Shown here piece by piece: positions 56,383-64,000 of a stretch of DNA of 64,000 nt (positions are counted from its first letter, which is position 1; the number at the start of each line of letters is the position of its first letter). This DNA is from Coriolopsis trogii. Taxonomy: Eukaryota; Basidiomycota; Agaricomycetes; Polyporales; Polyporaceae. Under the pieces are notes generated by a model that did not search any database, was not told where the DNA came from, and saw only the letters and a list, made by a program, of their open reading frames with translations. Location of the stretch: contig JAHYIO010000039.1 of assembly GCA_020543525.1 (NCBI GenBank), positions 248,001 through 312,000 of the forward strand, written 5' to 3'. A program made the position numbers and the translations under genes.

Positions 56383-57990
56383 CTACGAGAAGACGACGGC
56401 GGTGCCCATGGGCATCTTTAGGGGCTTGAACACGGCAGCTTCCCAGGACTCACCCGCATATCGCGACGAATTGGGGGAAGGAGGAGCACTCGTCCGGAAC
56501 CCAGGCAAGCCAGGAGAGGAGGGGCTCGTCGATGCTGTCCGCCTGCCGCAACAAGGTGCTCTCTCGCCCGACGTCGCGAACGTAATGGAGCGTTCAGATG
56601 GAGTGTCGTGGACGCAATCTATGCACTGGCAACCCTCGCAGCAACCACAGCAGTCCGATGGATAAGTGCATAAGCCCCTCGGACACTTGCAGCATCCCCA
56701 GCAGCACTGTTCGGGAATGGGTGGAGAGAATTGTGGAGGCATTGGACTGCTGGGGACGTTCTGCCACGTCGCATAGGGCGACGTCATGGACGGAATGAAG
56801 GGCATACCAAATTGGGGGTCGTAGGACGATGAGGGCGGTATGTTGGGAAGAAGAGGATTGTTGGGGCCATTCATCGATCTCTTGCATCTGCGTAGGGTCG
56901 AACATCGTACGTGCAGCATCGGTTCCGAGAGTCGCAAGAGAGTTGATGTTGCACTCCAGGCAATCACCGCATTCATGCGGGTTGGGGCTAGGAGCAGACG
57001 AATCTGCCCGTAGCACTTGATCTTGGACGCGATCAGGACACAAGCAGGACCAGCCGCAGCCGCACATGGATGGCGAAAGAGGAGAGGGGGTCTTGGTATG
57101 CGACAGGAGACGTATCAGTCATCTCCGTGTGAACAGCGCGCGACTGCTCAGCACGATGGCTGTAATCGACAATTGTCTGTCTGCGAACGGGCCTCTGCCC
57201 GCCTTGGTAGATAGGAGGACTGTCAGCTATCTGAGCAGGAGACGCGTTTGTGGACGGCTTAGACAGTACCGGTCGCTGGCGGCTAGCATGGGCATGAATA
57301 GCCAAAGCAGCCGGCTCAGACATTTTTTCACCTGAAGGTCGAGAGGTAGATGAAGCACCGAAGCTGCGGCGTTCGGAACCTCTCACGGCAGTCTTGGCTC
57401 TCTCCCGAGGAGTTCAACAGGTGCACGTGGTGCCTTCCTTGCATGCACATCCACGATCTACGAGCGAGCAATGAGACTATGGTCCTGGTATGAGAAACAA
57501 GTAGGTTGCTCACTGCTTTCATCCGATTCAGAACCCTCCGGATGGGACGCGACCGACGCTCCCTGCATGTCTTCAGGCAACCCACAGGGGAACGCGGCGC
57601 GAGCGGATAGCTTTGATCCTCCTAAGGGGCAATGGACCAGAGCGGCCTCGAAAGTCAGACCACACTGAGGCGGACTATGACAATGAGCGAACACACCTCT
57701 ACTGGAGGATGCTTCAGGGCCGTTGTTCCTACTCTCGCACGCGCATTTGACGTGTATTTGACGCGCCTTTCTCAGTTCCCTGTAGTGTTCGCATTGGGTG
57801 ACTGGACGACCCTTTCTCTTGATCTCAAATAGCGGGCGGTCGGTGTGTTGGCAGGACGAGGAGCGATGGCCTTTGATGCAACTTCCGCTGTCGTGTAGGT
57901 CAGCAGAAAGGTAGGAGGGATTGAGCGCGGTGCATACCGGGCGTATTCGTGTCTCCGACAAGGACCTAGGATACACGATTCGTGCCGCAA
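56383..57990 (-). CDS. Copper-fist transcription factor, structure uncertain, possibly degraded
   Basis: Copper-fist proteins (yeast Ace1/Mac1, fission yeast Cuf1) are nuclear copper-sensing activators or repressors of copper/iron uptake genes. The DNA-binding domain is on the minus strand at about 57893-57735: CIKGHRSSSCQHTDRPLFEI, KRKGRPVTQCEHYRELRK, HVKCACE, including the family's GRP minor-groove motif. Two further Cys-rich blocks fit the copper-binding repeats of this class: CGCGWSCLCPDRV with HECGDCLEC (57060-56955) and CCWGCCKCPRGLC with CCGCCEGCQCIDC (56710-56620). Oddities: the first zinc ligand (Cys of YACxxC) reads Arg in the only splice that joins the upstream exon (HEYAR), no ATG is found in frame upstream, and frames change near 57065 and 56880 without usable introns. 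The stop at 56383 follows MGTAVVFS. So either unresolved exons or decay. Confidence 0.6.
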
Positions 57991-58289
57991 AGCGCGCGTT
58001 ATTAGTAGACGGAGAGCGCGATGTAGCTCATCGTGTCTAGGGTTGTGGCCAACATGGGCGAGAGAGTAGGAGGGGGAAACAGGATTGGAAAGGCGAAGTC
58101 GATGCCGGTCTCAGGCCCATGACGCCACCGAGCACAAACAGATGCAAAGCTCGGGGCGTCGGTCCGTAAGACCACAGCCATGCATCTCGCGGCCAAGGGA
58201 GATCGCGAGTCCCTCGCCGTACTTCATTGTGAGCAAGGGAAGGAAATCAAGCTACGGGCGCGAGGTGACGGACACTGCGTCTGACGGGT
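57991..58289. other. Intergenic between the copper-fist gene and a C relic
   Basis: Expected promoter side of the copper-fist gene; no start codon in proper frame found here. Confidence 0.4.
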
Positions 58290-58960
58290 GCTATTCACTT
58301 TGCATGGGACGTAGCCACCCTCGTCTCGCCTGTGTATGGCGCAAACGAAAGATCGCGGCACACGGGTACGCGGCACCGTTGATGACAGGTTTGTGAGTTC
58401 CGACGGAAACCACTGCATGAGCTCGACGAAGTGCGGCGCACGGTCGCGCTTGGCAACGACAACAACATTCGCACTCGTCGCATCGCGGCCTCGGGAACAA
58501 AGCACGCACGACCGCGTGAGAAGTCGAGATGGAGTCAGAGGTCGGGATCGATATGAGTGGGCCAACAGATGTAGCAGCAGACAGCGAGCACTGCGCACCA
58601 GCGGTTCGCGGTTTCCCTCTCCGCGGCGGCGCGCACTCCTTCCGGCGCCAACTCGGATGTGGGCGAACTGCAAATGCGTCGCATTCTTCGAGTTGTGGTG
58701 TCTGAAGGTTGTGCTTGCGCTCCATGAGTACGGCGAGGACACCGTTGAAGATCGGGTCAGACGCTCGGATGTGCGACGTAAGCGGCTGAGGGCTGTCAGA
58801 CGGAGGGGGATGGGTAGGACGAGTGCGTTATTGGACACTGTTGCGGAGGACGGGTTGCGTAGTTCAAGTTCAGGCATACATGGCATGGATGTAGGGTACG
58901 TGTCAGGATTGGCGTCGTTGGTAGAGGCTGGCCTCCGAGTCAAGTTGAGGCGCCAATGGC
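58290..58960 (-). pseudogene. Relic of coiled-coil gene C
   Basis: Minus strand pieces MPELELRNPSSAT, a Pro/Leu-rich stretch, LQTPQLEECDAFAV and, near 58430, RRAHAVVSVGTHKPVI match C (CIPELELHIPPSST, LLEECNANA, FVELMVSVGAHKPVI) across frames. Confidence 0.6.
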
Positions 58961-59089
58961 GCCGGAAGAGTTTCTGAGCATGGGGGAAGGGGAGTGACGT
59001 TGGTTGAAGAGATGGATGACATCAAAGCATCTGTAGCGTGCAAGATGGCACAGGCAGCGTGTGCGCAACGCGAATCGAACAAGGGCGCG

Positions 59090-59446
59090 ACGGGTGGGGA
59101 ATCCGTCTTCGCTGTTATTTCTGGAGATGCGGTTGAAGCTACATAAGCCGCGGCTGTCAATTATTCCGTTGCAGTGAACGAATGTGATAGGATGCAACTC
59201 AACTTCACCAGACGCCATGGATATGCATGCTTATTGTGAGCATCTGTACACCTTATGGAACGTAGGAAATGCGTGTGCACTGTGCAGCAAGTTGAGGGCC
59301 ATGAGTACGAAGCTTAAGCGATCGAAGTGGTATCACAGATACAGCGATCGCAGAGGTGGGAGTTGAAGGTTAAGATGAGATCCAATTGACACGACATCAA
59401 ATAGTACATGACACTATGGAGCGCAAGACGAGACCGCGAATGGAAG
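59090..59446 (-). repeat. 3' flank of B11, paralogous to 62280-62658 (3' flank of B12)
   Basis: The two stretches share long runs (e.g. GCAGTGAACGAAT, GATGCAACTCAACTT, ATCTGTACACC) in the same orientation, so B11 and B12 modules are direct duplicates about 3.2 kb apart. Confidence 0.65.
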
Positions 59447-60247
59447 TCATCCTTTCAAACGCTGTCAAAGAAACGATGAGACGTTGGAAGAACACGACAG
59501 AAGCTAATTGCTCACCCAGTTCTCCCATGAATGCCACCATTGCAGCTTCGAAGGTTTGCCTCCGATCTCCGTCATGGCCTCCTCGAATACCTTCACACCA
59601 TCGTCCCATGTGTCCAGGACGTCGGCCAGGTCAAACTGCTCTTCTAGGTTGTAGTTGTCCCAGACGTACATGATGCCATCGAACTCCTTGGAGAGCGGGT
59701 AGCCGATATCGACCAGGAAACCCGCCCGCTGTGAGAGACGGATGCGCACAACACGCGCGGCAAGTCTCGGAATACTTTTGATCAGTAGACGGTGACTGTG
59801 ATGCTCCTCCGTAAGGTCGGCAAAGTCCATCTGCTCCTTGCTCCCAAACAAATGGCGAAACCGCTTATCGACACGGAAGCAGAGGTGGTGGCGTTTGGCG
59901 TACTCGAGTACTTGTTCGTACTTGAACGGACACCCATAGAACCGCAAGGGAGGTTTGTTGCCGTTCAGGCCGATGTCTTCCGGACCGATGCTATCCACGG
60001 GGTCTAGCAAAGTCTTGACCGCTTTCTTCGCAGGCAGTCGGTCATTCCCATACAGCGGCGCGCGAGAGCAGAGTCTAGTAACCTACCGTGTTCGGAGATG
60101 TCGAACTGGTGGCTGACTGAGTTGTAGGTGTGTTCTCCTGCTTCGCCACATTCCTCTGGACCTTACACGAGGTGGTGTGTCGTCCTGGTTAGCAGGTCTT
60201 TTGCGCTTCACTGAGGAGCGAGCGGTACAGGGATGCGTTGATGACAT
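59447..60247 (-). pseudogene. Family B copy B11 with one-base deletion in exon 1
   Basis: Exons by homology: 60247-60087, 60025-59516 and 59461-59447. Exon 1 starts MSSTHPCTARSSVKRKRPANQDDTPPR, then has 161 rather than 162 bases: a base is missing where B6 has CCCCGCAAGG, shifting the frame so that the leader no longer joins exon 2. Exon 2 is fully open (DPVDSIGPEDIGLNGNKPP, FYGCPFKYEQVLEYAKRHH, IGYPLSKEFDGIMYVWDNYN, LQWWHSWENW), also lacking nine bases at its start. Last exon Arg-Leu-Lys-Gly-stop. Could still be made from a downstream ATG. Confidence 0.7.
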
Positions 60248-60310
60248 GACAAGTAAGTTGATAAGTAAGCGGTGGGTGTGGGGAGGACTGGGTGTGGCCG
60301 CTGGAGTAGG

Positions 60311-60342
60311 TGAGATCGTGGTCTGAGACAAGTTCGTTGAAC
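60311..60342 (-). promoter_or_regulatory. Conserved B-gene upstream element (B11)
   Basis: Minus-strand variant of the element, lacking CTCGAG but keeping GTTCAACGAACTTGTCTCAG and ACCACGATCTCA, 64 bases before the ATG. Confidence 0.5.
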
Positions 60343-60399
60343 CTCGTTAGGCGGCCGCTCACAATCTCCGCAGACGCCCGAGATGCAGATTGACTTGGG

Positions 60400-60740
60400 C
60401 GCCTACTTTCACTTGGAGGGGCGCGACATCCTCTCGGAGTTGTCCCTCTCGGATGCCTCGTCCTGGAGGAACTGCGTTCATGTCGCGCTGCTCCAGAGGG
60501 GTTTCTATGAGGTTCCGTACACAATCTGTGAAGACGTTGAGAGCGCTGCGGAGACAATGTTGCATTGGATCAAGAGCGGCCCCTCCGAGTCGGTTAGCCG
60601 GTAGCGCAACGGAGGGACGTTGATGGGTGCATAGGGTGGTAGGACACAGGGCAAGGCAGCCCTACGAGGGATATGAAGAACGAATACCTCGTTGCGGAGG
60701 CAAATCATATTTCCTGCTGCGTCCCATCGCATGCGTGCTC
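60400..60740 (-). pseudogene. Relic of coiled-coil gene C
   Basis: Minus strand: INVPPLRYRLTDS, then (other frame) NLIETPLEQRDMNAVPPGRG and REDVAPLQVKVGAQ, matching C residues ~95-105, 120-140 and 163-175. Confidence 0.6.
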
Positions 60741-61899
60741 GGGGCGGGAAGGCAGTCGGACATCAGGCCCCGCGCGCGGGCGGACTATCCTGCCAGTCTC
60801 CCCCGGCGTTGTCGTTGGTCTGAGCGTCCCGACTCCCCATCAACTCTCTTGCGACACTTGCAACCAATGCTGCAGGTACAATGTCTGCTAACGCTCTCAT
60901 TGGGTCTGCGTGAGCGGAGTCGTAGGTCTCTCAATACTTGCCGGTATCCGACTTTTGTGTGAACGATAAACACCATGTATACAAACACACAATCAGATAT
61001 ACGAGTGGATCATCCATCCAAGATGCCTCGAGATGACAGAGCTCAACGCTCACCGGATGCTCACGATATCCGTCGACGCCCTCTCCTTCGGCTCCTCCGA
61101 GTCCTCTGCCGGCTTTGGCAGCTCACACAACACGTATCTCCTTCTGGCTTCTCCGGTTGCGGTACTCTCGAACCTCCCATTCGCCAACTGATCAGCACCT
61201 GCGAGTCGTCCGCTCCGCCAATAGTCCCCGGATGGCTGACAAATAGTCGCATTTGTCGGGCACAGGTGCGTCTTCATAAACCCCGTTTCTGCGACGCCAA
61301 GTCTGCGCTGCTCTGCAACGCCTCCGGCCCCTCACGAACTTGGATATCGCGGGGAACAGGTCATGGTCGTTCACGCGGTAGCCCATGAGCGAAAACGCAA
61401 AGTGAAGGAGAAACGCGAGCGCCTTCGCGAACTCCCGGAACGGCGTCGACGCCGTGCATTCGAGGATGCACTCCAGCGGGAGGTTCTCGAGCTGGTGTCC
61501 GTCCAAGAGCCTAGTGACTCAGGCTGTTGTATTGTAGATGGAGCTTTTGCTCGTGAAGGGCAGGACTCTGAATGAAAAGAATGATATGCCCAGCGGTATC
61601 AATAGCATCTAGAGCGAGACAACCTCTGGGCGAAGGCGCGCGAGTCCGCGGGGAAGATGTGCTGGAGCTCATAGCACCGCGCCTGTTGTCGTCTTTCTGA
61701 TCAACCTCCGCCTGACGCGAGCAGAGCTGGGTTCGACGTGTTCAATGGGCATACGCAACCGCCTTCACTGCTGCAATGGCATAACGCCCTGTCCAACGTG
61801 AGGCGGATCACATGTTATGATGTTCGCGCGCCAGCTCTGCGTACCCGTGCTCCTCAACTGTCGTTGAGCACATTGTCATGGCACCACTCTGGAGTTGCT
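60741..61899. other. Unassigned, probably decayed sequence
   Basis: Isolated protein-like pieces only: plus strand from 61033 (MTELNAHRMLTISVDALSFG, 53 residues to a stop) and minus strand near 61500 (LENLPLECILECTASTPFRE). No consistent gene model or domain. Confidence 0.35.
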
Positions 61900-62270
61900 C
61901 GCCGTCCGGGTGTCGTTCCAGCAGGTACGCGGCACGTTGATGACCTGGTTTGTGAGCTCCGATGGGAAGCATGAGCTCGACGGAGCGCCGCGGGCAACCT
62001 AGACATCGAGATGGAGTTAGAGGTGAAGATCGATGTGGGTGCCGACAGACGTAGCAGCCGACGACGAGCGAGACATAGACTGCGCACCACCAGTGAGGGC
62101 GAACTCGCCGATCGGCTCACAGTGACGGGGAATCGTCTCTGAGCGTCGCATTCTCCCTCTCCGCTGGCTGCCGCGCCGCGCGCTCGTCTCCTAGAGCCGG
62201 CTCGAAATGTGGGTGAACTGCGGGTGTGTCGCGTTCTTCGAGTCGTGCTGGTTGAAGATTGTGCCTGCGT
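61900..62270 (-). pseudogene. Relic of coiled-coil gene C
   Basis: Minus strand near 61970 reads VELMLPIGAHKP, the counterpart of C VELMVSVGAHKP, with further C-like Ser-rich sequence (SAPTSIFTSNSIS) upstream. Frames broken. Confidence 0.6.
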
Positions 62271-62658
62271 TCCGTTAAGACGACGGGGACGCCATGATGA
62301 AGAATCTGTTTTCGCTGTCATGTCTGAAATTGCGGTTGAAGCTAAGCCGCGGCAGTCAAATGTTCCATTGCAGTGAACGAATAAGACAGGATGCAACTCA
62401 ACTTGACCGGACGCCATGAATGCGCATGCTCATTGTGAGGATCTGTACACCTGACGGAGACTCAGCCAGACCTGTCAATCAGCGAGTTGGGCCCATGAGT
62501 ACTCAACATAAGCAAATGAAGGCACGTCAGTCACGTCACCGATACATGGTTCGAAAGACAGCCATCGCACAAAGATGGAAGACGCAGAGAAAAGTGATCC
62601 GATGACGCTACACAATATAATACATGACACTCGAGCGAAAAGACGAGACAGACGGAAA

Positions 62659-63471
62659 TCATCCTTTCAAACGCTGTAAGAAAATGGTGAGACGTTGGAA
62701 GAAGGCGCGACAAAAGCTGTTTGCTTACCCAGTTCTTCCATGAATGCCACCATTGCAACTTCGAACATCGACCTGTAATCTCCTTCATTGTATCCTCTAA
62801 TATCTTTGCACCGTCGTCCCAAGTGCCCATGAAGTCGGCCAGGCCAAACCGTTCCTCTATGTTGTAGTTGTCCCAGACGTACATAAGGCCGTCAAAATCC
62901 TTGGAGAGTGGGTAGGCGATATCGACCAGGAAACCCGCCTGCTTTGAGAGATGGGTGCTGACAACAAGCGCAGCGAGTTTGAATACGCTCTTCATGAGCC
63001 TAGGATCACTATGGTGCTCGTCGGAAAGGTCGGCAAAGTCCATCTCTTCCTTCCCTCCGAACAAGTGGCGTGACCGCTCGATGACGCGGAAACGGAGGTG
63101 ATGACGTTTGGCGTACTCGAGTACGTGTTCGTATTTAAACGGACACCCATAATATCGCAAGGGCGGTTTCGTGCCGTCACCGCCGATGTCCTCCGGAGAG
63201 ATGCTATCCACGGGATCTAGCAAAGTCTTGACCGATCTCTTGCATTTCTGGACAGGCGGTTGGTGATTCCCATACAGCGGGAGCACGAGAGCGCAATCTA
63301 GTGACATACCTTGCTCTGAGAGGTCGTACCGGTGGCTGACTGGATTGTAGGTGGGTTCTCCCGCTTCGCCACAGTCCTTTGGACCTTGCGGGGAGGTGGT
63401 GCGTCGTCCTGGTTAGCGAGTCTTTTGCGCTTGGCCGAGGAACGAGCGGTGCACGGATGCGACGATGACAT
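62659..63471 (-). CDS. Family B protein, copy B12
   Basis: Exons 63471-63310, 63247-62729 and 62673-62659, 231 residues. Leader protein identical to B3. Core PPLRYYGCPFKYEHVLEYAKRHH, HLFGGKEEMDFADL, IAYPLSKDFDGLMYVWDNYN, LQWWHSWKNW; last exon Arg-Leu-Lys-Gly-stop. The A gene of this module (A5) lies just upstream at the window edge, so the A-B order is kept. Confidence 0.82.
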
Positions 63472-63532
63472 GATATTGAAGTCGACGGATAAGGATTGAT
63501 ATAGAGAAGACTGGGTGTGGTCGCTGCAGAGC

Positions 63533-63567
63533 GTTGAATCGTGGTTTGAGACAAACTCGAGTCGAAC
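63533..63567 (-). promoter_or_regulatory. Conserved B-gene upstream element (B12)
   Basis: Minus-strand copy, identical to the B3 element by eye, ending 62 bases before the ATG. Confidence 0.6.
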
Positions 63568-63880
63568 TGTGTTTCGCTGTTTGGGCGACGCGTTTCGATC
63601 TCCGCAAGCGCCCAAGATGCATATCTGATTGAGCGCCTGCCTGCCGCGCACCGCTGTTCGTGGCTCGCAGCTTGTCCAAGAACCATTCTCCATACGCGTC
63701 TCTTGAACATACATGACATAGATGAGCATACTGGATGAAAATCAAACTACGTTACGAACATGCAGTTGAGTATCTCACCCTCTCTAACGCATAAACATGG
63801 GTGCATAATTGACATGAGAACATACTTCTCCTCGTACGGTCGGGCTACGCTGCTTGATCTCAACGCGTTCCATCATCGAC

Positions 63881-64000
63881 TTACTCTCGACCTTCCAGCT
63901 TCGCATCCCATCCGCCCTCTCCTGCATCGGCGATCTCATCATCATCATCGTAACACTCTGCTTCGTCGTGTACTTCGTCGTCAGGGGTGTGAACGTACTG
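63881..64000 (-). CDS. Family A protein, copy A5, 3' end only (cut by window edge)
   Basis: The last 39 codons of an A gene: QYVHTPDDEVHDEAEC, DDDDEIADAGE, KLEGRE and TAA at 63881-63883. Nearly the same as the end of A2; the intergenic part to B12 also matches that between A2 and B3. Shows that the cluster continues beyond the window. Confidence 0.8.
   Translation of the reverse strand, partial: QYVHTPDDEVHDEAECYDDDDEIADAGEGGWDAKLEGRE

Noticed and set aside
1..64000. CRISPR arrays, rRNA, tRNA or rolling-circle elements
   Set aside because: No regularly spaced short repeats, no cloverleaf-like sequence and no transposase motif noticed by reading; a tRNAscan or covariance search was not possible.

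Overview
The window looks like genomic DNA of an agaricomycete fungus (Basidiomycota, possibly a polypore; inferred, no marker gene fixes the species). Genes are broken by many short introns (mostly about 45-80 bases, GT...AG), coding GC is moderately high, and the gene content (ABCC transporter, BTB paralogue cluster, tail-anchoring PY-motif membrane proteins, copper-fist regulator) fits that group. I saw no tRNA, rRNA, CRISPR array or intact transposon.

Left part, 1-23.6 kb, ordinary chromosome: a large ABCC/MRP-type transporter (minus), three tandem paralogous single-pass membrane proteins (minus), a small unknown serine-rich gene, a BTB/POZ gene (minus), the proteasome beta subunit PRE1/PSMB2 (plus), then three more BTB/POZ paralogues in tandem (plus). 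All four BTB genes share one layout: a long exon followed by very short 3' exon(s).

Right part, 23.6-64 kb, is a repeat-built gene cluster and the most unusual feature here. It contains two lineage-specific families that alternate. Family A (about 607-616 aa; four complete copies and one cut by the window edge) has 3 exons, a conserved D...ExK core compatible with a PD-(D/E)XK nuclease fold, and a long acidic/basic tail. Family B (about 231-237 aa) has 3 exons, a basic N-terminal exon, a conserved central block and a terminal micro-exon of 3-4 residues plus stop; I count six intact copies and five broken ones. A and B are neighbours in the same orientation at every A locus. A third protein, C (coiled coil, 755 aa), is intact once and left as fragments next to most B copies. 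Small genes F and D occur in intact and broken forms.

Architecture of the cluster: A1-B1-F (23.6-27.75 kb) plus F'-D-E-antisense C (36.8-39.4 kb) form the left arm of a large inverted duplication whose right arm is A4-B8-F-D-E-C (53.8-48.0 kb, read on the minus strand). The left arm is interrupted by about 9.4 kb (Cdc20-like relic, B2, A2, B3, C relic, B4 relic) flanked by direct repeats of about 295 bases made of F sequence. The spacer between the arms carries a paralogous set (B5, A3, B6, C relic, B7 relic). Further right are two minus-strand modules (B11 relic; B12 and A5) that run off the window, and a copper-fist transcription factor gene that looks partly degraded.

Function of the A/B pair is not known to me. 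The nuclease-like core, nuclear-targeting-like basic stretches in both proteins, constant pairing, shared B upstream element and heavy duplication/decay are what one would expect of a conflict, allorecognition or selfish toxin/antidote locus, but that is inference only.
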